Shown here in pieces: positions 52,131-60,641 of a stretch of 64,000 nucleotides of DNA. The translations under genes and the position numbers were made by a program. The notes below the pieces were generated by a model. It saw nothing but the letters and a program-made list of their open reading frames with translations. It did no database searches and was not told where the DNA came from. Positions within the stretch are counted from its first letter, which is position 1; every line of letters starts with the position of its first letter. Origin of the DNA: Bin55 sp965203735 (GTDB lineage Bacteria > Pseudomonadota > Gammaproteobacteria > Pseudomonadales > Azotimanducaceae); NCBI GenBank assembly GCA_965203735.1, contig OZ241909.1, positions 1,984,001-2,048,000 on the forward strand, in the 5' to 3' direction.

Positions 52131-52619
52131 CTAAGGCTTTTGAGTTATTTGCAGACTGTCTTGGTTGGATAGAGTGTTCGATTCAACGCTGGCCTTCAAT
52201 TGGAACTCTCGACGCTTCTCGTCAAGCCGACTCACAGCCTCTTCAAGTTTTGTCTTTGACTTGAGCTCACACTCCCAGAGTACGATGACGTCATATCCGG
52301 CATCTTTCAGCTCTTCCAAGTTCTTTCTGTCTCGCTGCACGTTTCTTTCAAACTTCTCCATCCAGAACTCGGTATTGGACTGCGGCACCGAGGCAAAGCG
52401 ACAGTTCTGGTGGCGGTGCCAGAAACACCCGTGGACTAGGATCACTGTTTTGTACTTCGAAAGCACGATGTCAGGAGTGCCAGGTAGGTTCTTATTGTGG
52501 ATGCGAAACCTGAATCCGTTGGCGTGCAAAACGGAACGGACACGAACTTCAGGTTTTGAATTCGTGCTCCGAATACTCTGCATGATCTTACGCCGGGTTT
52601 CGGTAGAAACGGTGTCCAT
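52131..52619 (-). CDS. vsr: Very short patch repair endonuclease (Vsr), without a DNA methyltransferase neighbour
   Basis: A 162-aa Vsr nuclease with all family motifs: RRKIMQSIRSTNSKPEV, LPGTPDIVLSKYKTVILVHGCFWHRHQNCRFA (catalytic Asp, zinc Cys/His), WMEKFERNVQRDRKNLEEL and VIVLWECEL. Vsr nicks T-G mismatches created by deamination of Dcm-type 5-methylcytosine. Normally dcm is adjacent, but none is encoded in the window. The gene is on the same strand as, and 71 bp after, the PPK2 gene. Confidence 0.93.
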   Translation of the reverse strand: MDTVSTETRRKIMQSIRSTNSKPEVRVRSVLHANGFRFRIHNKNLPGTPDIVLSKYKTVILVHGCFWHRHQNCRFASVPQSNTEFWMEKFERNVQRDRKNLEELKDAGYDVIVLWECELKSKTKLEEAVSRLDEKRREFQLKASVESNTLSNQDSLQITQKP

Positions 52620-52690
52620 CTAGATGCCCACTGGCTGAACAGGACAGATCGAGCAAGGACGTGCTGTCGATTGGATGTGCAGATCAAATC

Positions 52691-53509
52691 TCAATATATT
52701 TCAGGAATCAAGTTCTGCGACTCAAAGGGTGGGCGCATGTAGGATTCGTCCTTGGGGCGAGGCGGGAGTTCAAGCTTGACCCTTTCGATTCTCTCGTACT
52801 TGACCATGCTTAGAAGATGACTTATGCAGTTTAGCCGGGCGTGACTCTTGACGTCTCCATTGACCACAAACCACGGTGCTTCCGCAATTGACGTCCTCGC
52901 TAACATGATGTCTTTCGCCTTCGAGTAGTCGACCCAACGAGTTCGAGACTGAAGATCCATATTGCTCAACTTCCACGCTTTGTGCGGTTGCGTCAATCGA
53001 GCTTGAAACCGTTTCTCTTGGACTGCATCGGAAACGGAAAACCAATACTTGATCAGCTGAATGCCCGATCGGACAAGCATTCGTTCGAATTCTGGCGCGG
53101 CATGAAAAAACTCTTCGTATTCCTTGTCGGTGCAGAATCCCATGACTTTCTCAACGCCGGCGCGGTTATACCAACTACGGTCAAAAATAACGAGTTCTCC
53201 GGCGGCTGGAAGATGTTCAATGTAGCGTTGAAAGTACCATTGAGACCGTTCCTGTTCATTCGGAGCTGGCAACGCTACAACTCGTGTGTGTCGTGGGCGC
53301 AAGTACTCCGTGATTCGTTTTATGCAGCTGCCTTTGCCCGCAGCGTCTCGACCTTCGAAGACTACAACCACCTTTTTCTTTGTTGTTATGATCCATTCGA
53401 GCATATAGGTAAGCTCGGTTTGTAGCCTTAGCAATTCCACTTCGTATTGAGCTTTGGAGAGTCGCTTTCGATTGCGCGTCTCGTGTTGTACTTGGTTCTG
53501 GGTGGCCAT
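52691..53509 (-). CDS. ppk2: Polyphosphate kinase 2
   Basis: A 272-aa PPK2-family P-loop enzyme. Walker A is in FEGRDAAGKGSCIKRI, the lid and Walker B in ELVIFDRSWYNRAGVEKVMGF, and the C-terminal WFVVNGDVKSHARLNCISHLL segment is family-typical. PPK2 enzymes use polyphosphate to phosphorylate nucleoside mono- or diphosphates. The one-domain length fits class I/II enzymes; which nucleotide is used is unclear. The ATG at 53509 is preferred over a TTG at 53557 because the added residues are not conserved; a GAGGAG site lies 11-12 nt upstream of the ATG. Confidence 0.93.
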   Translation of the reverse strand: MATQNQVQHETRNRKRLSKAQYEVELLRLQTELTYMLEWIITTKKKVVVVFEGRDAAGKGSCIKRITEYLRPRHTRVVALPAPNEQERSQWYFQRYIEHLPAAGELVIFDRSWYNRAGVEKVMGFCTDKEYEEFFHAAPEFERMLVRSGIQLIKYWFSVSDAVQEKRFQARLTQPHKAWKLSNMDLQSRTRWVDYSKAKDIMLARTSIAEAPWFVVNGDVKSHARLNCISHLLSMVKYERIERVKLELPPRPKDESYMRPPFESQNLIPEIY

Positions 53510-53667
53510 TCTTCGAAGATGCTCCTCTATCCCTACGTTGATTGTAGAAAGACTCAACCAGACTTGCTAATTGCTATTGTTGAGAAAGAGTCTCCAACCA
53601 CAAAGTGATGACTACGAGGTAGTCCAACTCGGTCGCTTGTTCGGAGTGTCTAGATTGGTTCGAGCAG

Positions 53668-55335
53668 TTAAGATGCAGAGCTCAAGCCGGTCCCCATTTC
53701 TTCGTATATATTCAAGAATGAATCTGAACTAATCTTCCTATGTTTTTGATTATTAACAATTTGTCGTAGGATATTCTTCAGTTCACGACTGTTGACCAAG
53801 GGAGTGTAGGGCCTTTCTGTGAAAATCGATTCATTAAGGTGATTGAGTATCCTCTCTGCTTCGACATTTGAGTTTAAGATTTGCAAGGCTTCGACTCTGG
53901 TTACATGCAGGTGAGCGACGAGCCAGTCTGACATTGCGGTCTTGACCTCACTTGGATGTCTGCTCCTTAGTCCTTTTCGGATCAGTCCCATTGCCGGTGC
54001 CATTGGTTCTTTGCCAAAGGGCCAGGAGCGTCTAGAAACAAATAGAACGAGCAGCGCGACTATTAGGCCGAGGAAAATGCACAAGAACACGAGCACCTGC
54101 CAAGGTGGAAGTAAGAATCGGGACGTAGCTAAAGTCTCAGCTTCTTGTTCGGATCCTATGGGTACGTTTGCTCCAACAGCTTGATCTTCTACCGAATCTC
54201 CTAGCAATCCTGATGCCACATTGATGACTCGCGGTTCGATTATTGTCTGCTTGACTTGCTTATCTTGAGGGTCCCACCAAGTAACTTCCGTTTGAGGTAT
54301 CTCTATTGCTCCGGGTTTGGTTAGCAGCAGGGTTTCCGACTGAATTCGCTTTCCAACGACGCTATCGACCAAGGCCGCATCACTCAATTTTGGTGGGTCA
54401 GGGTACTGTCGAATGGAATCGTGAGTGTTGAGAACGACCTCAGGTATGCCTGTACTGTGTGAGTCGATGGCGGTAATCTCGACCTCACGCACAATAGAGT
54501 CACCTACACTGAGTCCTTCCAAGTCAGAACTATCCAGGCTGTCCTGAATCCGAACATCCGAAGCAGGGAACCAATTGTGGTCAGCAGGATAATCGTTGGG
54601 AATCGGGAGAATTCGAAGCACCTTTGACTCACTAAAGATAGGGAGCGTGACATCTCGCGAACCAAGAGACAGACGAACCAATACTTGCGATGCGGGTATA
54701 GTTAGCTTGCCACTTCGCTCCGCAAACACCACAGAACGGCGAATGAGCACATTGTGGTGACTATCCCCTCGCACTGAGAAGCTTCTTTTGACGTCGCCAA
54801 TTTCTACCACTAGGGCATCTTCAATGCTCAATGGTCCGAATTGCTCGGGGCGAACTTGCACGCTGTTGGAATAGTAAAGTCGACGGGTAACGTGGATTGC
54901 CGCTTGGACATATGGATCTTGAGGCTCAATGGTAGACTCGAAGAACACATGCTCGTTGATCTGCCTTCTCAGTTCTGGATCAATTTCGCTGACCACGATC
55001 GTAATTGGATCCGTTTCTTCGTTCCCAAATCGAAATGATGGAATAGTCAGACTTCCAGCTCTCTTGGGTATTAGATAGACCTCCCAAGAAAGAATTCTTC
55101 TGACACGTCCATTGACAATTTCCACGTTCTCACGATGCTGAGATCTTGCCGCCAGATGGAAATCGTTGTCTAGAACCGTCCAATCTGGTTCTGAATAGTT
55201 TTGGCTACCTGACACCGCAACTGACAGCATGACGACTTGTGTCTCATCAATTTCGTCTTGGTCAACCATCGCACTGACGGCACCTAAGCAAGGAGCAGTG
55301 ATGGTGAGAAGAACTAATGTAATTGCAATCTTCAC
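53668..55335 (-). CDS. batD: BatD, protein-interaction component of the Bat module
   Basis: A 555-aa BatD-like exported protein: signal peptide (ITLVLLTITAPCLGAVSA), a long beta-rich periplasmic region, one transmembrane helix near the C-terminus (WQVLVFLCIFLGLIVALLVLFV) and a short cytoplasmic tail. Length and topology match BatD. The GTG at 55335 overlaps the BatB/C stop (GTGA), with GGAG about 8 nt upstream, showing coupling. It is the last gene of the moxR-batD operon. Bat proteins are linked to aerotolerance and envelope stability in other bacteria. Confidence 0.88.
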   Translation of the reverse strand: MKIAITLVLLTITAPCLGAVSAMVDQDEIDETQVVMLSVAVSGSQNYSEPDWTVLDNDFHLAARSQHRENVEIVNGRVRRILSWEVYLIPKRAGSLTIPSFRFGNEETDPITIVVSEIDPELRRQINEHVFFESTIEPQDPYVQAAIHVTRRLYYSNSVQVRPEQFGPLSIEDALVVEIGDVKRSFSVRGDSHHNVLIRRSVVFAERSGKLTIPASQVLVRLSLGSRDVTLPIFSESKVLRILPIPNDYPADHNWFPASDVRIQDSLDSSDLEGLSVGDSIVREVEITAIDSHSTGIPEVVLNTHDSIRQYPDPPKLSDAALVDSVVGKRIQSETLLLTKPGAIEIPQTEVTWWDPQDKQVKQTIIEPRVINVASGLLGDSVEDQAVGANVPIGSEQEAETLATSRFLLPPWQVLVFLCIFLGLIVALLVLFVSRRSWPFGKEPMAPAMGLIRKGLRSRHPSEVKTAMSDWLVAHLHVTRVEALQILNSNVEAERILNHLNESIFTERPYTPLVNSRELKNILRQIVNNQKHRKISSDSFLNIYEEMGTGLSSAS

Positions 55336-57155
55336 CAACTTGGCTCCGCCGGGTCGTAGGTGATTTCTCCGTTGCGAACTCTTTGAATCGACTCATGCCT
55401 GAATTTGTTGGACAACAGACTTCCGGGGTCGTCGGGAATTCGTCTTAGCCAACGATCGAACGCATCCTCTGTCTCGCGCTCGTTGTTCGCTTGAGTCTCA
55501 GAATCGGAGCTTCCGTCCTCTTGGTCCCCTTGGTCTGAACCATCGTCTTCTGAATCGCTTTCTTCTGACTCGTCAGCAAGCGATTGATCTTCGGTGGATT
55601 CTTGCGGTTCTGTTTGGTTGGAAGACGTTGAACCGCTTTCATCGCTTTCTTGGTCTTGGGGTTCTCCCGACTGCTGTTGACCCTGTCCTTGAGACTCATC
55701 TGAATTCTGTTCACTCTGTTCCTGCGACTGCTGCGACTCCGAATCCTGCTGCGACTCGCCTTGTTGCTGCTGTTCGCTCTGTTGCTGTAACTCGTTTAGC
55801 ACCTCCTCCAAGACTTCCTTGTTAAATTTGGCGTCCTCATGTGTAGGGTCATCTTCCAACACGTTCTCGTAAGCTGCGATGGCATCTTCTAAGAGACCGT
55901 TTTTTGCCAAAGCGTTACCAAGGTTGTATTGGGAACTTAGAGACTCCTCTTCTTGGAACATTTCGGCTGCTTCTTCAAACTTTCCGCTCCGGTACTTGGC
56001 AACTGCTTGCCATCCCGAGTCTTCAAAGAGCTCTTCGGCATCTTCAGTCCGCCCTTCATTGAGCGCTTCGTAGCCTTGTAGGTCTCGGGGAATCCAAATG
56101 TCGTCTTTCCAATCAGCTTTGACACTTGGAGCTACAACAATTAGAGCGACCACAACAATTCCTCTCCGTAGACCAAGAACGGCGAGAATGGCGATAGGTA
56201 TGAGGAGCAAGTATCCTGCATCGTGCCAAACGTCAAATTCACGATTCTCGATTCGTATCGTGTCGGAGCCGCCCAACCATCCTTCGTCGAAGAAACTTGC
56301 AATATCGGTGTCATCAAGTGTTATCTCATGGTAGGCCCCGCCGGTGGATTGAGCGTACTTCCGAAGCTTTGCACCATCGAGTGTTGGACGGATGAGATTG
56401 CCGTTATCATCGCGCAGGAACTCGTACTCGCTGTTCACTGGAATAGGACCGCCTTCCTTGGTACCTACTCCGAGAATGTGAACGGGTGCGTTACCAACTT
56501 CGGGCTTCAACAATTCCGATGGCTCTTCGATGTCGTCTGTGACGAGCAAGATTCTCCCCCGTCCATTGGTACCTTTGTCAATCAGTTGATTAGCTAGCGT
56601 CAAGGCATCGCTGGTATTGCTACCAGGAATGGGCATCATGCCTGGGTTTAGGGATGAAACAAGGTGCTCAATTGTGCCGGTATCGTTTGTAAGCGGAGTT
56701 ACGATGTGCGCATCGCCGGCGTACGCAACCATGCCTGTCGTGCCTTCCTCGCGATTCTGAAGGATGTCGGTTATCTTTTGTTTCGCACGAACAAATCGAG
56801 AAGGCGGAACGTCCGCAACGTACATGCTATAGGAGAGGTCCCAGACAAGAACAAGATTGTCATCTTTACGATCAACTGGTTGCGGTAGCTTCTCCCAAGA
56901 CGGTCCAGCGAGAGCCAAGAACGCTAGGGCAAATGCGATTGTTACAACTATATCCACGATCCGATATTGCTTTGAGGTGGCCTTTTGTGGCATTAATACT
57001 TCAAGCAACTCCGCTGATACTACGGATTCCCATCCACTCGAACCTCGTCGAAATCTTTTTCTCAAAAGGTAAGCAATCGGAACCAAGAACAAGCACAAGA
57101 GCCACCAAGGGCGAATGAAATGGAGCTGCTGAATCCACTGAATCAAGTCGTTCAT
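55332..57155 (-). CDS. batB: BatB/BatC fusion: VWA domain plus TPR and low-complexity tail
   Basis: A 607-aa membrane-bound protein. Two N-terminal helices flank a von Willebrand A domain with the MIDAS motif DLSYSM (about residue 90) and TPMIPGSNTSD region; a further helix follows (YLLLIPIAILAVLGL). The C-terminal part has TPR repeats (AEELFEDSGWQAVAKYRSGKFEEAAEMFQ) and then about 130 residues very rich in Gln, Ser, Glu and Asp. BatB (VWA) and BatC (TPR) are separate genes in many bacteria; here they are fused, as in some gammaproteobacteria. The ATG at 57155 overlaps the batA stop (ATGA). Confidence 0.88.
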   Translation of the reverse strand: MNDLIQWIQQLHFIRPWWLLCLFLVPIAYLLRKRFRRGSSGWESVVSAELLEVLMPQKATSKQYRIVDIVVTIAFALAFLALAGPSWEKLPQPVDRKDDNLVLVWDLSYSMYVADVPPSRFVRAKQKITDILQNREEGTTGMVAYAGDAHIVTPLTNDTGTIEHLVSSLNPGMMPIPGSNTSDALTLANQLIDKGTNGRGRILLVTDDIEEPSELLKPEVGNAPVHILGVGTKEGGPIPVNSEYEFLRDDNGNLIRPTLDGAKLRKYAQSTGGAYHEITLDDTDIASFFDEGWLGGSDTIRIENREFDVWHDAGYLLLIPIAILAVLGLRRGIVVVALIVVAPSVKADWKDDIWIPRDLQGYEALNEGRTEDAEELFEDSGWQAVAKYRSGKFEEAAEMFQEEESLSSQYNLGNALAKNGLLEDAIAAYENVLEDDPTHEDAKFNKEVLEEVLNELQQQSEQQQQGESQQDSESQQSQEQSEQNSDESQGQGQQQSGEPQDQESDESGSTSSNQTEPQESTEDQSLADESEESDSEDDGSDQGDQEDGSSDSETQANNERETEDAFDRWLRRIPDDPGSLLSNKFRHESIQRVRNGEITYDPAEPSW

Positions 57156-58129
57156 CTTCGAACCCACCAAGCTAGGGCAAACAGGACGAGCGAAGCAATT
57201 AGAGGCCAATGAAACAAGGACTTTACAGGACGGAGCATTTCAGGATCCTGGTCGATGGGTTCGATCGCAGCTATGTGCGCATATATCCGTTCTAGTCCTT
57301 GAGTATCGTTCGCACGAAAGAACAAACCGCCTGTTTTCTCCGAGATTTCTTCGAGTGCCTTGGTATTCATCGGCGGTCCTCTAAATCTGAAAGTTCGTCG
57401 CCCCAATCCCAATTGCGTAGAAGAATCAGAACCAATTCCGATAGTGTGAATACGGACGTTGGATTCCTCTGCTAGGCGTGTGGCTTCTTCGGGCGAAAGC
57501 ACTCCTTCGTTGTGCGAACCGTCGGTCATGAGAATTAGAATCCGATGATCGATAGGGCGTTCAATCAATCGCTTGACTGCTAGTCCTATCGTATCCCCGA
57601 TTGCCGTTTGGCCTCCGGCAATTCCTCCGGATGCATCCTGAAGCATTTCGTTAACGGTCTCTACATCGAAAGTCAAGGGAACATAGACGTAAGCTCGTGT
57701 TCCGAACAAAATGAGCCCAATTCGGTCGCCGTGTCGCGACAAAATAAACGGTTCGACTACATGCTTGAGAGCCTGGAGACGTGTGACCTTGTCCCGCTCG
57801 ATAAACATGTCGTCGGTATTCATGCTGCCTGATATATCCACCGCTAAGAACATATCGCGTCCTAGGGTTGGAAGCGGGGTGAGTTCTCCCGTCCACTGAG
57901 GACGGGCGAGTGCAGTGACCAAGGATGCCCATGCCAGAAAGAGGACAATGAGCCGCGCCCATCGTGTCGGATCCCTCCACGCTGCGGATGAGTCAGATGA
58001 GAACTCAAATGCCCCAATGTCTGGAACGGTCAACGCAGCACGTTTTCGGTCGAGGTGTGGAATGGCGACACGCAGTATTGGAAACAGAAGAATAAGGGTG
58101 AAGACCCAAGGCCAAAGAAACTCAAGCAT
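57152..58129 (-). CDS. batA: BatA, membrane VWA protein
   Basis: A 325-aa protein with an N-terminal membrane region (LEFLWPWVFTLILLFPIL), a second helix, and a VWA domain with the MIDAS motif DISGSMNT (about residue 94) and ILMTDGSHNEG. A C-terminal helix (LFHWPLIASLVLFALAWW) closes it. The ATG overlaps the DUF4381 gene stop by 8 bp and its own stop overlaps batB. It is part of the MoxR-linked complex that is thought to act at the membrane with the MoxR ATPase. Confidence 0.92.
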   Translation of the reverse strand: MLEFLWPWVFTLILLFPILRVAIPHLDRKRAALTVPDIGAFEFSSDSSAAWRDPTRWARLIVLFLAWASLVTALARPQWTGELTPLPTLGRDMFLAVDISGSMNTDDMFIERDKVTRLQALKHVVEPFILSRHGDRIGLILFGTRAYVYVPLTFDVETVNEMLQDASGGIAGGQTAIGDTIGLAVKRLIERPIDHRILILMTDGSHNEGVLSPEEATRLAEESNVRIHTIGIGSDSSTQLGLGRRTFRFRGPPMNTKALEEISEKTGGLFFRANDTQGLERIYAHIAAIEPIDQDPEMLRPVKSLFHWPLIASLVLFALAWWVRR

Positions 58130-58649
58130 CAGTTTTCACTTTAAGCGGTGCCACTTTTAGCAAAGTCTTGTTTATGAGTTCCTGCAAGCCTGCATCTGAG
58201 AACGGTTCGGCAAGATATCGGGTGGACCCCAGGCATCGACCAACACCTTCTACAAACTCCCGCTCATTGAATCGTTCGGCAAGTAACTCCAACCAATTAG
58301 ATCCGTGAAGTTGGGCGGCTTCCTGTTGTCCTTCGATTCGTACAACAAGCTCCTTAAACAGCAGATTTAGCCGAGTTGCATATTCTCGACCATCAATCTG
58401 ACCTTCGTTTCTAATGCGGTTCAGTCTCAGTGCAGCGCTTCGAATCGCTGTGTAGGGCGCTTGCTTTCGACGCTCTGCAATAACGACCCATATAAACACG
58501 CCGAGCATTGCAAGGACAAGACCCATAACAGCCCACCACCCGACAGGAATAGGCCACCAACCAGGAGCGTCCGGTTCATGAATGTCGCGAAGTCGCTGAA
58601 GTGCTTCAGCCACTCTGCTGTCAATGGAAATTGAAGGAGTCCAACTCAT
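58122..58649 (-). CDS. DUF4381-family membrane protein of the Bat operon
   Basis: A 175-aa protein with one transmembrane helix (about residues 33-58, PVGWWAVMGLVLAMLGVFIWVVI) followed by a helical cytoplasmic domain containing YTAIRSAALRLNRI and LNLLFKELVVRI. This matches the DUF4381 family, always seen between DUF58 and VWA genes of MoxR operons. Its start overlaps the end of the DUF58 gene by 29 bp and its stop overlaps batA by 8 bp. Role within the complex is not established. Confidence 0.9.
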   Translation of the reverse strand: MSWTPSISIDSRVAEALQRLRDIHEPDAPGWWPIPVGWWAVMGLVLAMLGVFIWVVIAERRKQAPYTAIRSAALRLNRIRNEGQIDGREYATRLNLLFKELVVRIEGQQEAAQLHGSNWLELLAERFNEREFVEGVGRCLGSTRYLAEPFSDAGLQELINKTLLKVAPLKVKTDA

Positions 58650-59526
58650 TGTCGGTTGATATCGACGTAAACGATACGTTGCTTCGGACGCAAAGAGATC
58701 TTAATTCATTGATCTTAGAAGAAAATCTTGTTGAGTATTCGTCGCGTAAGGACTGTCGCCCACTGTGAAACATTACTTGGGAAATGCCATTTGTAACGTT
58801 GTAGAAATTTGCGGGAGGGAGTGTTCTTTCGATTTCGTCGTATACGTGGATTGCTTGCATTTCATGATGGTGTCCACGACTAAGAAGCTCCTCGACTGCC
58901 TCCATCTCGAGCGAGGCAAAGTCGCTGACAACAAAAATTCTGTGGTGTGCCGGAGCAATTCGGCGAAGCCGTAGAAGAAGGTTTCGCCATCTCTCACTCT
59001 TGTTGCGCTCAGAGCGGAGGCGACTGTCCAATACGTTGAGTTTTCTATTGGCATCTACGACAGCACTCAGTACTTTCACGACTGCAGTTCCGTTTCGGAA
59101 TGGCTTGATGACATCGATTTGGTCGGTACCGAACACAAGCCCGCCGACACGGTCACGTTCTGCTAGCGTTTGCCAAGCAATGCGTGCTGCAATCTCCGCT
59201 GCCGCAACTGACTTCAGTCGTTTGTTACTTCCTAGAAACATAGACCTTGACTGGTCAACAACGATCAGTGTAGGGCGTTCACGTTCCTCGGTATAAACCT
59301 TTGTGTGAGGAAGTTGTTTCCGCGCAGTGACTTTCCAATCAATGTTTCTTACATCGTCGCCGGGCTGATAGAGGCGAACTTCTTCGAAGTCGACTCCTCG
59401 TCCACGATGAACTGACACTCGTTCACCTGACATTGAATTTTTGCTTTTTCGAGTTCGCGCCCGCGCCGAACTGGTCTTAGACAGTTCTACAAGATCCTGA
59501 AGTGAAACATAAGCACCACGAAGCAT
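58621..59526 (-). CDS. DUF58-family protein
   Basis: A 301-aa DUF58 protein. The conserved block RGRGVDFEEVRLYQPGDDVRNIDWKVTAR is intact, followed by the VWA-like VVDQSRSMFLGS. DUF58 proteins partner MoxR ATPases. The start ATG at 59526 is 10 bp after the moxR stop and the gene overlaps the next, so it is translated with the module. It is probably cytoplasmic; no membrane segment is seen. Confidence 0.93.
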   Translation of the reverse strand: MLRGAYVSLQDLVELSKTSSARARTRKSKNSMSGERVSVHRGRGVDFEEVRLYQPGDDVRNIDWKVTARKQLPHTKVYTEERERPTLIVVDQSRSMFLGSNKRLKSVAAAEIAARIAWQTLAERDRVGGLVFGTDQIDVIKPFRNGTAVVKVLSAVVDANRKLNVLDSRLRSERNKSERWRNLLLRLRRIAPAHHRIFVVSDFASLEMEAVEELLSRGHHHEMQAIHVYDEIERTLPPANFYNVTNGISQVMFHSGRQSLRDEYSTRFSSKINELRSLCVRSNVSFTSISTDNELDSFNFH

Positions 59527-59536
59527 TGTTTAGGGT

Positions 59537-60529
59537 CTAAGGAACAGGAACCATCTTGAGAGACTCGTCTACTACTGAATCCGGTGTAATGCCTTGGGCT
59601 TCAGCTTCGAACGAGAGAATAATGCGGTGTCTCATGACGTCGTGAACAACGTTATGGACATCTTCTGGAGAAACGTACGCTCGACCGTCCAACCAAGCGA
59701 CCGTCCGACAACCTAGGTCCAATGCAATAGTGGCACGAGGACTTGCCCCGTACTCGACCCCTTCTACACCGGCTGATCGTGTGTATGTGACAAGTGCGAC
59801 GATATAGCGTTCAATCGAGTCTGCCATGTGTAACTCTGAAATTTCCTTGCGGGCTTCGAAAATCTCTTCTTCTTCAAGAACCAGTGGAGGTGGCTCTTCG
59901 TCCTTCAAGATTTCGTCTCGTGCAATTCTGAGAATACGCAGCTCTTGAGGAGGAGGTGGATAGCCAACTTGGATGTGCATCAAGAATCGGTCTAACTGTG
60001 CTTCGGGAAGCGGATAGGTTCCTTCTTGTTCTATAGGGTTTTGAGTGGCCATCACGAGAAATAGATCGGGTAGTTTGAAGGTCTCTCGACCTTGCGTCAC
60101 TTGGTGTTCAGCCATGCCTTCCAAGAGTGCGGATTGCACTTTAGCTGGTGCGCGATTGACTTCATCTGCCAACAACAGATTGTGGAAAATAGGACCTTGT
60201 TGAAAGTGAAACGTTCCATCTTCTGGGCGAAAGACTTCGGTACCTGTAACGTCGCTGGGTAACAAGTCGGGAGTGAACTGAATTCGATGAAACTCTCCGC
60301 GCACGCCACGCGCGAGTTCTTTGATTACGCGTGTCTTGGCTAGGCCAGGTGCGCCTTCCACAAGCAAATGTCCACCGCATAGGAGTGCGATAACCAATCG
60401 TTGCGTAAGCATCGGCTGACCAACGACTCGAGTGTTTAACCATTCATTTAGTTTGCGAACACGGTCGAGTGTAGAAGTCACTTCATTCCTAACAGGGTGT
60501 GTGCGATGGACAGGGGCGATTGTATTCAT
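59537..60529 (-). CDS. moxR: MoxR-family AAA+ ATPase
   Basis: A 330-aa AAA+ ATPase. Walker A (GAPGLAKT) lies near residue 60, Walker B in LLLADEVNRAPAKVQSALLEGM, and the sensor/arginine region in MATQNPIEQEGTYPLPEAQLDRF. MoxR ATPases remodel or activate client proteins, commonly those encoded next to them with VWA domains. The ATG at 60529 is preferred over an upstream start adding 15 unrelated residues. It is the first gene of the operon; pyrD is divergent, and the ~112-bp gap carries the pyrD promoter. Confidence 0.95.
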   Translation of the reverse strand: MNTIAPVHRTHPVRNEVTSTLDRVRKLNEWLNTRVVGQPMLTQRLVIALLCGGHLLVEGAPGLAKTRVIKELARGVRGEFHRIQFTPDLLPSDVTGTEVFRPEDGTFHFQQGPIFHNLLLADEVNRAPAKVQSALLEGMAEHQVTQGRETFKLPDLFLVMATQNPIEQEGTYPLPEAQLDRFLMHIQVGYPPPPQELRILRIARDEILKDEEPPPLVLEEEEIFEARKEISELHMADSIERYIVALVTYTRSAGVEGVEYGASPRATIALDLGCRTVAWLDGRAYVSPEDVHNVVHDVMRHRIILSFEAEAQGITPDSVVDESLKMVPVP

Positions 60530-60567
60530 GGTCTTGTAAAAATTGCTCCTAAGTTCATAAATCGTGC

Positions 60568-60596
60568 TTGACACAGTGCTTTTCTTTATTGATCAT
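60568..60596 (+). promoter_or_regulatory. Sigma70-type promoter upstream of pyrD
   Basis: TTGACA (60568-60573, perfect) with a 17-bp spacer to GATCAT (60591-60596, four of six -10 bases). Transcription would start about 40 nt before the pyrD GTG. Confidence 0.5.
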
Positions 60597-60621
60597 TCTT
60601 CTCACGTATCGCTAGCTCGTC

Positions 60622-60635
60622 ATGTTATTTAACAT
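60622..60635. promoter_or_regulatory. 14-bp perfect palindrome between the pyrD promoter and start codon
   Basis: ATGTTA-TT-TAACAT is a perfect palindrome lying about 25-35 bp downstream of the putative -10 box and 7 bp before the pyrD GTG. It could be a repressor site or simply an AT-rich coincidence; it would also be transcribed into the leader as a weak hairpin. Confidence 0.3.
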
Positions 60636-60641
60636 ACAGTT

